64,000 nt of DNA. Origin: Steroidobacteraceae bacterium (GTDB lineage: Bacteria > Pseudomonadota > Gammaproteobacteria > Steroidobacterales > Steroidobacteraceae). Both the position numbers and the translations under genes were made by a program. The stretch covers positions 620,001 through 684,000 of the forward strand of contig JAWLAG010000001.1 of the NCBI GenBank assembly GCA_041395505.1. The letters are read 5' to 3'. Below, one piece after another: positions 52,357-61,727 of this stretch (the stretch's first letter is position 1; every line of letters begins with the position of its first letter). The notes under the pieces are model-generated. The model did no database searches. It was given only the letters and a program-made list of their open reading frames with translations, and was not told the DNA's origin.

Positions 52357-54441
52357 ATGAAAAAACTATTCCGTCGATGGGTCACCGCCGGGCTGAGGCT
52401 TGCGCTTGCCACGGCACTTGCCGTGCTGGCCGCACCGCTCGCGCAGGCGGTCGATATCAGCAACCAGGCCGGCACCTTGACCGGCAGCTGGGACACTACG
52501 GTCTCCTATGGCCAGGCGTGGCGGGTCGAGTCGCGTGACTGCAATCTGATTGCAACCGCCGATGGCGGCTGCGGCCGATCGCCGAATATCGATGATGGCA
52601 ACATCAACTACGACAAAGGCGCTTTCAGCAGTGCGTTCAAACTGTCGACCGAACTGTCGCTGAAGTTCAAGGAGATCGGCGCATTCGTGCGTGCCTCGGG
52701 CCTTTATGACATCGACGTCGAAGACGGCAATACCGACCGCACGCCGCTTGGCAAGCGGGCCAAGGAGCTGGTCGGCAGCTATACGCGCCTGCTGGATGCC
52801 TTCGGCTACTGGCGCTTCGGCGGTTCGATGCCGGGCGAGCTGCGACTGGGCCGCCAGGTTGTGAGCTGGGGCGAGAGCACCTTCATACAAAACGGCATAA
52901 GTGTCATCAATCATTTCGACGTATCGGCACTGCGCGTTCCCGGCTCGGAATTGAAGGAAGGCTTCCTGCCGCAGGAGATGGTCAATCTCTCGTTGCAGTT
53001 CTCGGAAAACGTCAGCGGCCAATTCATCTATATCACGGACTGGAACGCCACCATTCCGGAGCCCGTCGGCAGCTATTTCAGCACCAACGACTTCGCGACG
53101 CCGGCCGGCGAGAAGGTCATACTCGGATTCGGCGCGTTTTCCGACCAGGGTGTCGATTTCCGCCCCCTGGGCGGCAGCCTGATAGAAGATTTTCAGGCGG
53201 TGGGCCGCCGGCCGGACCGTACGCCGAGCAACAGCGGTCAGTATGGTTTCAACGTCAAGTTCTACTTGCCGAATTTCAACAACGGCACGGAGCTCGGACT
53301 TTACTTCCTCAATTACCACAGCCGCTTGCCGGTCATCTCGGGCGTGACCGGGTCTCAGGCCGGCCTTGGCAATGCCTGGGGCGCTTTGAATGCCGTAGGC
53401 GGGGCCGCGCAGGCGCTGGCCGCGGGGTTGCCCATCGACTCGGCGATTGCCACTGCGGCGGCTCTTGGTGCGCAACGCTCAGCGCAGCAGGGTGGCAATC
53501 TCACGCTGGCCCAGGCGCTGGAGTACGCCACAATTGGTGCCAATACGGCCATCGCCCGCGGCGATGTGACGGCGCAGGCGACCAACATCGCGACCCACGA
53601 GTATGCGAAGACGGCCGGCTATTTCAACGAATACCCGGAGGACATCAAACTCATCGGTCTGTCGTTCAACACGCAGATCCAGACGGGTGGCATCGCGCTG
53701 CAAGGCGACCTGACCTACCGCCAGGACGTACCCCTGCAGTATGACGATGTCGAGTTGCTCTTTGCCGCGCTCACGCCATTCGAAGGCGGACTCGCGGCGC
53801 TGCGGGGAACGCCGCTGCCACCTACCTGCCTCGCTGCGGCGCCGACGATTTCGCGTTGCAACCAGTTGGGCGCATTCGGGCTCGACCAGGAAATTCGCGG
53901 CTGGGGACTACACGACACCTGGCAATTCCAGACCACTGCGACGAAGACGTTCGCGAACGTGCTGAAAGCCTCTCAGGCGGTACTGGTGTTTGAAGCGGCT
54001 GTCACCCATATCCCTGATCTCGAAGACAAGCTCACGGGTGGTCCGGTCGGGCGCGGTCTGCGCTACAACGGGCCTGGAACGTCGGTCAGTGGCAATGCGG
54101 AACTCGCCAGCCGGCATTTCAATGAAGTCGAGCCGCAGAATCGCTTTGCGGACGCCACCTCCTGGGGTTATCGGCTCGCGGGCCGGCTCGAATATCCGAA
54201 CCTGGTGGGTGCCTGGAACGTGCTGCCGCGCTTTTCGTGGCAGCACGACGTTTCCGGCACGACGCCGGGGCCGGGCGGCAATTTCGTGGAAGGCCGACAT
54301 GCGCTGACGCTGGGCGTGTCCGCGAACCTGCAGGCCACCTGGGACGTCGACGTTTCCTACACGACCTTCGGCGGTGCGGGCCGCTGGAACGACTTGAACG
54401 ACCGCGACTTCATTGCCGCGGCGATCAAGTACTCATTCTGA
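52357..54441 (+). CDS. DUF1302 family outer-membrane protein
   Basis: The 694-residue protein has a signal peptide (LRLALATALAVLAAPLAQAVD) and matches DUF1302, a presumed outer-membrane beta-barrel: DISNQAGTLTGSWDTTVSYGQAWR, LGRQVVSWGESTFIQNGISVIN, GFNVKFYLPN and a C-terminal aromatic strand ending AAIKYSF, the type of signature recognised for barrel insertion. The chosen ATG at 52357 has GGGGA 8 bases upstream; ATG 52348 is also in frame. It opens an operon with DUF1329, YCF48-like and RND genes, a grouping recurrent in proteobacteria and linked with transport of hydrophobic compounds. No function is established. Confidence 0.9.
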   Translation: MKKLFRRWVTAGLRLALATALAVLAAPLAQAVDISNQAGTLTGSWDTTVSYGQAWRVESRDCNLIATADGGCGRSPNIDDGNINYDKGAFSSAFKLSTELSLKFKEIGAFVRASGLYDIDVEDGNTDRTPLGKRAKELVGSYTRLLDAFGYWRFGGSMPGELRLGRQVVSWGESTFIQNGISVINHFDVSALRVPGSELKEGFLPQEMVNLSLQFSENVSGQFIYITDWNATIPEPVGSYFSTNDFATPAGEKVILGFGAFSDQGVDFRPLGGSLIEDFQAVGRRPDRTPSNSGQYGFNVKFYLPNFNNGTELGLYFLNYHSRLPVISGVTGSQAGLGNAWGALNAVGGAAQALAAGLPIDSAIATAAALGAQRSAQQGGNLTLAQALEYATIGANTAIARGDVTAQATNIATHEYAKTAGYFNEYPEDIKLIGLSFNTQIQTGGIALQGDLTYRQDVPLQYDDVELLFAALTPFEGGLAALRGTPLPPTCLAAAPTISRCNQLGAFGLDQEIRGWGLHDTWQFQTTATKTFANVLKASQAVLVFEAAVTHIPDLEDKLTGGPVGRGLRYNGPGTSVSGNAELASRHFNEVEPQNRFADATSWGYRLAGRLEYPNLVGAWNVLPRFSWQHDVSGTTPGPGGNFVEGRHALTLGVSANLQATWDVDVSYTTFGGAGRWNDLNDRDFIAAAIKYSF

Positions 54442-54465
54442 GCACCAACGCGGAGGGAAGCTCTC

Positions 54466-55830
54466 ATGAACAAGACTCAAATCGCAATTGCGGGTGTGGC
54501 AATGGCGTTTACGATCGCGGCGCATGCGGCGATCAGCGCCCAGGAAGCGGCGAAACTCGGCGCCGAGCTCACGCCGCTCGGCGCGCAGCAGGCGGGCAAT
54601 GGTGGCGCGATACCGGCCTGGGATGGTGGCTTGACCTCGGCCGCAAAAGCGGGCTTTCCGAATTTCAAGGCCGGCGGGCATCACCCTGATCCCTACGAAA
54701 AGGACAAGCCGGCGCTGACCATTACGCAGGCGAACTACAAGCAGTACGCGGACAAGCTCACCGAAGGCCACAAGAAGCTGTTCGCGACCTATGCCGATTA
54801 CAAGATGCTCATTTACCCGACCCGCCGCAGTGCCGCGGTGCCGCAGCGCATCTACGATGCGACCAAGCGCATCGCCACCACGGCAGCGCTCGCACCGGGC
54901 GGCAATGGCGTACTGAACGCTGGCGAAGGCATCCCGTTTCCGATCCCGAAGGAGGGCGTCGAAGTTTTCTGGAACCATGTGTTGCGCTACCGGGCTGACG
55001 CTGCGCAACGGACCATCGGCCAGGCACCGGTCACTGCGAGCGGCAGCTATACGATGGTCAAATTCCGCGACGAGTTCCTGTTCCCGTACTCGGAAGCGGG
55101 CGCGCGCTCGGAGAATCTCAACAACATCATTGCCTACTTCATCCAGGAGACGATTGCGCCAGCGCGGCTCGCCGGCGAGATCCTTTTGGTGCACGAGACG
55201 CTCGATCAGTCCAAGGAAAACCGCAAGGCCTGGGTCTACAACCCGGGCCAGCGGCGCGTGCGGCGCGCGCCCAATGTCGCTTTCGACAATCCCGGCACGA
55301 ATTCCGACAACCTGCGCACGTCGGACCAGTTCGACATGTACAACGGCAGCCCGGAACGCTACGACTGGAAGTTGGTCGGCAAGCGCGAAATGTACGTGCC
55401 CTACAACTCCTACAAGCTGCACAGCAATACCGTCAAGGATCGGGACATCCTTGCCAAGAACCACATCAACCAGGATCTCGCCCGCTACGAATTGCATCGC
55501 GTGTGGGTCGTCGACTCGACCCTGAAGGCGGGCGTGAGCCATCTGTACAAGCGACGCACGCTTTACGTCGATGAGGATTCCTGGCAGATCCTCGCGGTCG
55601 ATTGCTACGACCGACGCGATCAGCTGTACCGCGTGCAGGAAGGCCACGTCATCAATTACTACGACCGTCCCACGCTCTGGACCACGTTGGAGCTTGTCAT
55701 GGACCTGTCGAACGGCCGCTACCTGGCGCTCGGTCTGGATAACGAAGAGCCGCGAACCTACGACTTCACGATCAAGCGCACGCCGGCCGATTATCAGCCG
55801 AGCGCACTGGCAAGACGCGGAATTCGTTAA
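54466..55830 (+). CDS. DUF1329 family periplasmic protein
   Basis: The 454-residue protein has a signal peptide (VAMAFTIAAHAAISA) and matches DUF1329, an outer-membrane-associated lipoprotein-like fold related to LolA/LppX barrels by fold: GAELTPLGAQQAGNGGAIPAWDGGL, VLRYRADAAQRTIGQAP, KAWVYNPGQRRVRRAP and WQILAVDCYDRRDQLYRV. It has GGAGG 9 bases before the ATG and starts 24 bases after the DUF1302 gene. It probably shuttles or holds a lipid or hydrophobic solute in the periplasm (inference). Confidence 0.9.
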   Translation: MNKTQIAIAGVAMAFTIAAHAAISAQEAAKLGAELTPLGAQQAGNGGAIPAWDGGLTSAAKAGFPNFKAGGHHPDPYEKDKPALTITQANYKQYADKLTEGHKKLFATYADYKMLIYPTRRSAAVPQRIYDATKRIATTAALAPGGNGVLNAGEGIPFPIPKEGVEVFWNHVLRYRADAAQRTIGQAPVTASGSYTMVKFRDEFLFPYSEAGARSENLNNIIAYFIQETIAPARLAGEILLVHETLDQSKENRKAWVYNPGQRRVRRAPNVAFDNPGTNSDNLRTSDQFDMYNGSPERYDWKLVGKREMYVPYNSYKLHSNTVKDRDILAKNHINQDLARYELHRVWVVDSTLKAGVSHLYKRRTLYVDEDSWQILAVDCYDRRDQLYRVQEGHVINYYDRPTLWTTLELVMDLSNGRYLALGLDNEEPRTYDFTIKRTPADYQPSALARRGIR

Positions 55831-55918
55831 CCCGCCGACGCGCTGCGAATATAACCGGCGCGGTCGCAGCCTGCGGGCGACGACCGCGCCCGACAACAAG
55901 ACCACAAAGGGGGCCGCA

Positions 55919-56947
55919 GTGAGTTTGCGCGAACTGCTGACGCTGCTAGCTGCTTGCAGTATCTGCGCCGTACCATCCGCGCTATTCGCCGAGGTCAAAC
56001 CGACGCCCGCCGAGAGCGCGCGGCTTGCGGCCGAGACCCTGTTGCAGGATGTCGCCCGCGCCGGCGAGCGGCTGGTCGCCGTGGGCGATCATGGGATCAT
56101 TGTCCTGTCGGATGACGAGGGTCGCAGCTGGCGCCAGGTCGCGTCGCCCGTCGACATCATGCTCACGGCGGTCGCATTCGCTGACGCCAGTCATGGCGCG
56201 GCGGTCGGCCACGACGAAACCATCCTGGCCACCCAGGATGGTGGCGAGACCTGGCAACTGCGCCAGTTCCGGCCGGAGGCAGAGCAGCCCCTGCTCGACC
56301 TGTGGCTGTCGAGCGATGGCAGTGGCATCGCCATCGGTGCCTATAGCTCGGTCTATGTCACGAGCGATGGCGGAGCGAACTGGACCGCGCGGCCGCTCGA
56401 TATGCACGCCTCGGCGACCGCCGACGGGGCGAAACTTGCGGTCGCGGCCGAAGAAGAGGACCTTCCGCCCGATTATCACTACAATGCGATCGCTGCGAAT
56501 TCCGCGTACCTCTACATTGCGGCGGAGGCGGGGCAGGTCTATCGCTCCGACGATCGCGGCCTGACCTGGCATTCATTGCCAAGTCCCTACAACGGGTCGT
56601 TCTTCGGTGTCCTGCCACTCGCCGGCGATTCGGTCCTGGTGTTCGGACTGCGTGGCAATCTGTTTCGTTCGGATGACGCGGGCGCGAGCTGGCGGGCAAT
56701 CGAAACCGGCACCGTGGCCATGATCACCGATGGCGTCGCAATTGGCGATGACGTCGTGCTGACGGGATTGTCGGGGGTGCTCCTGCACAGCGCCGATGGC
56801 GGGCGTACCTTTGCTCGAGTGCAGAGGGATGACCGCCAGGGTATCGCCGCCATCGTCACCATCGGGGATCGCGTGGTGACGGTTGGCGAGGCAGGCGCAC
56901 GGAGCGATCCGCGTGAGCGTGTCCCGACAGCACAGGTGCCGCGATGA
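55919..56947 (+). CDS. YCF48/BNR-repeat protein
   Basis: The 342-residue protein starts with GTG, supported by AAGGGGG about 6 bases upstream, and has a signal peptide (LLAACSICAVPSALFAE). The body is a beta-propeller of about seven blades with Asp-box-like repeats such as SDDEGRSWRQV, TQDGGETWQL, TSDGGANWTA, SDDRGLTWHSL and SADGGRTFARV. The YCF48 family includes the photosystem II assembly factor Ycf48/HCF136, but in this operon it probably scaffolds the transporter. Its stop overlaps the RND gene start by 4 bases. Confidence 0.88.
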   Translation: MSLRELLTLLAACSICAVPSALFAEVKPTPAESARLAAETLLQDVARAGERLVAVGDHGIIVLSDDEGRSWRQVASPVDIMLTAVAFADASHGAAVGHDETILATQDGGETWQLRQFRPEAEQPLLDLWLSSDGSGIAIGAYSSVYVTSDGGANWTARPLDMHASATADGAKLAVAAEEEDLPPDYHYNAIAANSAYLYIAAEAGQVYRSDDRGLTWHSLPSPYNGSFFGVLPLAGDSVLVFGLRGNLFRSDDAGASWRAIETGTVAMITDGVAIGDDVVLTGLSGVLLHSADGGRTFARVQRDDRQGIAAIVTIGDRVVTVGEAGARSDPRERVPTAQVPR

Positions 56948-59313
56948 GTGAGAGCAGCTTTACGGGTCGCCTGGAGCGCTTGATCTTCGGGCATCGTCTG
57001 GCGGTGCTGCTGGTATTTGCCCTGCTGACGGCGTTCATGGCGTTCATCACGCTGCGCGGCCTGCGTATCGATGCATCCTTCCAGAAGCAGTTGCCGCTGC
57101 AGCACGAGTACATGCAGACCTATCTCGCGCACCAGGCCGAATTCGGCGGCGCCAATCGGGTGCTGATCGCGCTGGTCGCACGCAATGGCGACATGTTCAC
57201 CCCCGAATTTTTTGCTGCGCTCAAGATGGCGACCGACGAAGTGATCGTCATGGACGGTATCGACCGTGGTCGCGTGCAATCGTTGTTCACGCCCAATGTG
57301 CGCTATCTCGAGGTTGTCGAAGACGGCATCGAGGCGGGCAATGTCGTTCCCGCCAACTTTACGCCGACGCCTGAGGCACTGGCGGAGGTTCGCGAGAACA
57401 TTCTCAAGGCCGGCATCGTCGGTCGGCTGGTGGCGAACGACTTCTCGGGCGCACTGGTCAGCGCCATCGTGCTCGAGCAGGATGCTACCGGCAAGGCCGT
57501 GGATCCGATAACGATCGCGCGCGAACTGGAAACGAGGGTCCGCGATCAGATACAGGGCGAGCACGTGGCGGTTGCGGCCGCCGGATCGGGCAACGGCGTC
57601 GAAGTACACATGATCGGCTTCGCGAAAGTCATGAGCGCCATCGCCGACGGCGCGACTTCGGTTGCGATTTTTGCCATCGTCACCATTTTTCTCACCTTGC
57701 TTGCCGTGTGGATCTACTGCCAGTCGTTCCGGGTCGCGCTGGTGCCGGTCATTTGCTCGGTCATTGCCGTGATCTGGCAGCTCGGCATGCTGGTATTGCT
57801 GGGTTTCGGCGTCGACCCGCTCGGCATCCTGGTGCCTTTCCTCATTTTCGCCATCGGCGTGAGTCACGGCGTGCAGAAGATCAGCGCCGTGGCGGATGCC
57901 GCGCGCGAGGGACTCGGCAGCATGGACGCAGCGCGCCGGACCTTTCGCCAGTTGTTCTGGCCGGCTGTCATTGCGCTGCTTGCCGATCTCGTCGGATTCG
58001 TGACCATACTCATGATCCCCGTGCAGGTCATCCGCGAAATGGCCATCACCGCCAGCATCGGCGTGGCGATCGTGATCCTGACGGACCTGGTGCTGCTGCC
58101 GGTGCTGGTGTCCTTCGTGTCCTTCGGTGATGCGTTCCGGCGCCGGGTGGAGCGCAGGCAGGAGCAGCTCGCACGCTTCTGGCACCGGCTGGCGCGCATT
58201 ACCCGGCCGGTACCGTCGCTGGTCATCATCGGTATCGCGGGCCTGCTGGCGATGGCGGGATTCTGGAAGGGCCGGGAGACGCCCATTGGTGACACCCAGG
58301 CCGGCGTGCCCGAATTGCGGCCGGATTCGCAGTACAACCTCGACACCGACGTCATCACGCGCAAGTTCTCGATCGGCGTCGATGTGCTTACGACCATCGT
58401 CGAGACGGACCAGCCCGCCTGCGTCAGCTACGAGCTCATGACCGGAATCGACCGCTACGCCTGGCACATGCGCAATGTCCCCGGCGTGCAGCAGGTCGTG
58501 GCCTTGCCCGGCGTCGCCAAGATCGCGATTGCCGGCTGGAACGAAGGCGCATTGAAATGGCGCGCCATTCCGCGCAATGAATCGCAGCTGGCGCAAAGTA
58601 CCCGCTACATCGAGACCAGTACCGGACTGCTCAATGCCGACTGCGATGTCGTACCCGTCATGCTGTTCCTTGACGACCACAAGGCCGGAACGATCGAGAC
58701 CGTGGTCAAGGCAGCCAAGGCCTGGCGCGCCGAGCATGCGCCCGAAGGTGCACGCTTCCGGCTCGCGACCGGCAATGTCGGCGTGATGGCCGCGACCAAT
58801 GAAGAGGTCAAGGCCAAGGAGTTCTGGATCCTGGGTGGCGTTTTTGCGGCGGTATTCGTCATGTGCCTGGTGACTTTCCGCTCCTTGACCGGGGCGCTGC
58901 TCGTCGTCGTGCCGCTCGCGCTGGTGTCGGTGCTTGTCTATGCGGTCATGGCACTCGTGGGCATCGGCCTCAAGGTCTCGACGCTGCCCATGGTTGCGCT
59001 TGGTGCCGGCATCGGCGTGGACTACGGCATCTATCTCTTCAGTCGCATGCAGGAGTACCTGCACGCCGGCGATGACGTTCCGACGGCCTACGAGAAAACC
59101 CTGCGCGTGACGGGTGCCGCCATCATCTTCACCGGTATCACACTCGCGATCGGCGTGGTGACCTGGGTATTCTCGCCGCTGAAGTTCCAGGCCGATATCG
59201 GCATCATGCTCACCTTCATGTTCCTCGTGAACATGCTGGCCGCCATGATCCTGTTGCCGGCGCTCGCACGCTGGTTCATCCGGCCCGCGCGGGTTCGCAC
59301 CGCGACGACATGA
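56944..59313 (+). CDS. RND/MMPL-family transporter
   Basis: The 789-residue inner-membrane protein is of the MMPL/hydrophobe-exporter RND type. An N-terminal helix (LAVLLVFALLTAFMAFITLRGL) leads into a periplasmic loop, then a block of helices (IFAIVTIFLTLLAVWIYC to LTDLVLLPVLVSFVSFG), a second periplasmic loop of about 230 residues and a second helix set containing GAGIGVDYGIYLFSR, the proton-relay region. The ATG overlaps the YCF48-like gene stop by 4 bases, and the stop overlaps the PLP decarboxylase start by 4 bases. It probably moves a hydrophobic or lipid-like molecule in concert with the DUF1302 and DUF1329 proteins. Confidence 0.92.
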   Translation: MSESSFTGRLERLIFGHRLAVLLVFALLTAFMAFITLRGLRIDASFQKQLPLQHEYMQTYLAHQAEFGGANRVLIALVARNGDMFTPEFFAALKMATDEVIVMDGIDRGRVQSLFTPNVRYLEVVEDGIEAGNVVPANFTPTPEALAEVRENILKAGIVGRLVANDFSGALVSAIVLEQDATGKAVDPITIARELETRVRDQIQGEHVAVAAAGSGNGVEVHMIGFAKVMSAIADGATSVAIFAIVTIFLTLLAVWIYCQSFRVALVPVICSVIAVIWQLGMLVLLGFGVDPLGILVPFLIFAIGVSHGVQKISAVADAAREGLGSMDAARRTFRQLFWPAVIALLADLVGFVTILMIPVQVIREMAITASIGVAIVILTDLVLLPVLVSFVSFGDAFRRRVERRQEQLARFWHRLARITRPVPSLVIIGIAGLLAMAGFWKGRETPIGDTQAGVPELRPDSQYNLDTDVITRKFSIGVDVLTTIVETDQPACVSYELMTGIDRYAWHMRNVPGVQQVVALPGVAKIAIAGWNEGALKWRAIPRNESQLAQSTRYIETSTGLLNADCDVVPVMLFLDDHKAGTIETVVKAAKAWRAEHAPEGARFRLATGNVGVMAATNEEVKAKEFWILGGVFAAVFVMCLVTFRSLTGALLVVVPLALVSVLVYAVMALVGIGLKVSTLPMVALGAGIGVDYGIYLFSRMQEYLHAGDDVPTAYEKTLRVTGAAIIFTGITLAIGVVTWVFSPLKFQADIGIMLTFMFLVNMLAAMILLPALARWFIRPARVRTATT

Positions 59314-60740
59314 CGCCGGAGGAGTTTCGCCGCTTCGGTCATCAGTTGATCGATCTGATTGGCGATTATCGCGAAAGCTGCGCAGCAGGTGATCGGCCCG
59401 TCCTCGCCGCACAGCAGCCAGGCGCATTGTTGCAGGCACTGCCCGATGAGCCGCCCGAGTCCGCCGAACCCTTCGCTGCGGTGCTTGCAGACCTCGAGCG
59501 GTTGATACTGCCCGGTTGCACGGGTTGGCAGGACCCGCGCTTCTTTGCTTTCTTCCCAAGCAACAGCCTGCCTGCCGCGGTGCTCGGTGATCTCGCCAGT
59601 ACGGGCCTCGCGCAGCTCGGTCTCAACTGGGAGGCAAGCCCCGCACTGACCGAACTCGAGCAACGCATGTGCGAGTGGATGCGCCAGGCGCTCGCACTGC
59701 CGGCCAGTTTCGGCGGTACCATCACCGATGCGGCCTCGAGCGCTACCCTTGTCGCTGCCATTTGCGCACGCGAGCATGCGCTCGGGTTCCCGGCGAGCGG
59801 CAGTGGTTCGCAGCAACTCGCCCATCCGCTCATCGTCTATGCGAGCGCGCAAAGCCATAGCTCGGTTCAAAAAGCGGTGCTGCTCGCGGGCTACGGCCAG
59901 GAAAACCTGCGCATCATTGCCGTGGACGGGAAATTCGCAATGCAACCCGATGCGCTCGCGCAGCAGGTCCGCGCTGATCTCGCGGCGGGCCTCAAGCCCT
60001 GCGCCGTGATCGCCAGCTGCGGCACCACGGCCACCACGGCGCTCGATCCCATCGATTCGATCGCCGCCGTGTGCGCCGAGCACGGACTGTGGTTGCATGT
60101 CGATGCGGCAATGGCGGGCTCGGCGATGATCGTGCCCGAGTATCGCTGGATGTGGCGTGGTATCGAACGGGCCGATTCACTGGTGATCAATCCGCACAAA
60201 TGGCTGGGCGCGAGTTTCGACTGTTCGCTCTACTTTGTCCGCGACCCCCGGTTACTGATGCGGGTCATGTCGTCGAATCCGAGCTACCTGCAATCACCGC
60301 AGGATACGGCCACACGCAACTACCGCGATTGGGGCATACCACTCGGCCGGCGCTTTCGCGCGCTCAAGCTGTGGTTTCTCCTGCGCGAGCAGGGACTCGC
60401 AGGGCTGCGCGCGCGTATGCGCCGCGATGTCGCCAATGCGGCCTGGCTTGCCGGGCAGGTTGGCGCGAGCGAGCACTGGCGTGTACTGGCGCCGGTCCCT
60501 CTGCAAACGGTCTGTGTCCGGCACGAGCCGCCGCAATTGTCCGGCAGTGCGCTCGATGAACACACGCATGGCTGGGTGCGCGAGATCAACGCATCAGGAG
60601 AGGCCTATCTTACTCCCGCGAAACTCGGTGATCGCTGGATGGTCCGGGTTTCAATCGGTTCGGCTTCGACGGAGAGACGGCATGTCGAAGCTCTTTGGCA
60701 GAATATGCAACGCGTCGCGAATCGGAGGTTGACAAAATGA
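59310..60740 (+). CDS. PLP-dependent group II amino-acid decarboxylase (AADC-like)
   Basis: The 476-residue enzyme resembles aromatic-L-amino-acid decarboxylases. The PLP lysine is Lys297 in VINPHKWLGASFDCS, the preceding LHVDAAMAGSAMIVPEYR has the aspartate that binds the pyridine nitrogen, and SSATLVAAICAR and SAQSHSSVQKAVLLAG are typical. The C-terminal REINASGEAYLTPAKLGDRWMVRVSIG closes the fold. It would turn an amino acid such as tryptophan, DOPA or another aromatic acid into an amine; specificity is uncertain. Overlaps of 4 bases couple it to the RND transporter before and the MBL gene after, an unusual context for a decarboxylase. Confidence 0.9.
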   Translation: MTPEEFRRFGHQLIDLIGDYRESCAAGDRPVLAAQQPGALLQALPDEPPESAEPFAAVLADLERLILPGCTGWQDPRFFAFFPSNSLPAAVLGDLASTGLAQLGLNWEASPALTELEQRMCEWMRQALALPASFGGTITDAASSATLVAAICAREHALGFPASGSGSQQLAHPLIVYASAQSHSSVQKAVLLAGYGQENLRIIAVDGKFAMQPDALAQQVRADLAAGLKPCAVIASCGTTATTALDPIDSIAAVCAEHGLWLHVDAAMAGSAMIVPEYRWMWRGIERADSLVINPHKWLGASFDCSLYFVRDPRLLMRVMSSNPSYLQSPQDTATRNYRDWGIPLGRRFRALKLWFLLREQGLAGLRARMRRDVANAAWLAGQVGASEHWRVLAPVPLQTVCVRHEPPQLSGSALDEHTHGWVREINASGEAYLTPAKLGDRWMVRVSIGSASTERRHVEALWQNMQRVANRRLTK

Positions 60741-61651
60741 CGATCAGGAAGAAATCCACCGCACTGCTGCTCGGCAGCAGCCTGGTTCTCGCAGCGCTCG
60801 CAATAGCGCAACAGACACCGGCTGATCTCAAGACCGAGAAGATCACCGATGGCGTCTACATGCTGGTCGGCTCCGGTGGCAACATCGGCGTGTCGGTTGG
60901 CGCAGATGGGGTATTGATCATCGACGATCAATTCGCCGAGAGCGCGCCGGCGATCAGGAAATCGCTCGCGGCGCTGAGCGGGAAACCGGTTCACTTTCTC
61001 GTCAATACGCATTGGCACGGCGATCACACTGGCAGTAATGCCGCATTTGGCTCGGACGGCGCGGTCATCGTGGCACACGACAATGTGCGGCGGCGACTCG
61101 GCATGCAGCAGATCAGCGGTTTCGACGGCAAACCCATACCGCCCGCGCCGGATGTTGCGCAGCCGACGGTCACCTATGCCAGTGGGGCGGCACTGCACTA
61201 CAACGGCGAGGATTTCGAGCTCGAGCACGTTGCCAGCGCGCATACGGACGGGGATACGATCGTCCGCTTCATCAACGCGAACGTCGTGCACATGGGCGAC
61301 ACCTTCTTCAATACCATGTACCCGTTCATCGATACATCGAGCGGCGGTTCCATAGACGGCATGATCGCGGCCGCTGACCATGTCCTCGCCGCGATCAATG
61401 ACGATACCCGCATCATGCCCGGCCATGGGCCACTGGCGGCCAAGGGCGACCTCGTCGCCTATCGGCAGATGTTGCAAGCGGTCCGCGACAATATCGCGGC
61501 CCTGATCCGGGCCGGCAAGTCGCAGGACGAGGTCATCGCAGCAAAGCCAACCGCCGATTACGATGCGGCCTGGGGGCAGGGCTTCATTAAGCCCGACGTT
61601 TTTGCCGCGCGGGTCTATGTCGATCTGCGCCGCAGCCTGCACGAGGGCTGA
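60737..61651 (+). CDS. MBL-fold metallo-hydrolase, secreted
   Basis: The 304-residue product has a signal peptide (ALLLGSSLVLAALAIAQQ) and a metallo-beta-lactamase fold with the zinc motif HWHGDH at residues 92-97, further ligands in ASAHTDGDTIVRF, the HMGDTFFN aspartate and the MPGHGPLA histidine. This subgroup includes QuiP-like lactonases and other periplasmic hydrolases. GGAGG lies 9 bases before the ATG, which overlaps the decarboxylase stop. It ends a six-gene run and probably processes a secreted or exported product. A hairpin follows. Confidence 0.9.
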   Translation: MTIRKKSTALLLGSSLVLAALAIAQQTPADLKTEKITDGVYMLVGSGGNIGVSVGADGVLIIDDQFAESAPAIRKSLAALSGKPVHFLVNTHWHGDHTGSNAAFGSDGAVIVAHDNVRRRLGMQQISGFDGKPIPPAPDVAQPTVTYASGAALHYNGEDFELEHVASAHTDGDTIVRFINANVVHMGDTFFNTMYPFIDTSSGGSIDGMIAAADHVLAAINDDTRIMPGHGPLAAKGDLVAYRQMLQAVRDNIAALIRAGKSQDEVIAAKPTADYDAAWGQGFIKPDVFAARVYVDLRRSLHEG

Positions 61652-61660
61652 GGCGGGAGG

Positions 61661-61692
61661 AAAAAAACGGGCGTGCTGGAAGGCACGCCCGT
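61661..61692 (-). terminator. Intrinsic terminator for the PhoX-like gene, possibly bidirectional
   Basis: A 10-bp stem (ACGGGCGTGC/GCACGCCCGT, arms 61667-61676 and 61683-61692) with a 6-base loop is flanked on the plus-strand left side by seven A residues. Read on the minus strand this is a stem followed by seven T residues, a strong terminator for the gene at 61728-63242. For the plus-strand operon only ATTTTA follows the stem, so termination there would be weaker. Confidence 0.88.
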
Positions 61693-61727
61693 CCCCATTT
61701 TACCGCTTCCGGCTCCAGGGTAGGTTT

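Noticed and set aside
56587..59559. A 990-codon open frame on the minus strand across the YCF48 and RND genes
   Set aside because: It is antisense to genes with clear homology and has no recognisable domain; its composition (His/Arg/Asp-rich) is typical of a shadow frame in G+C-rich DNA.
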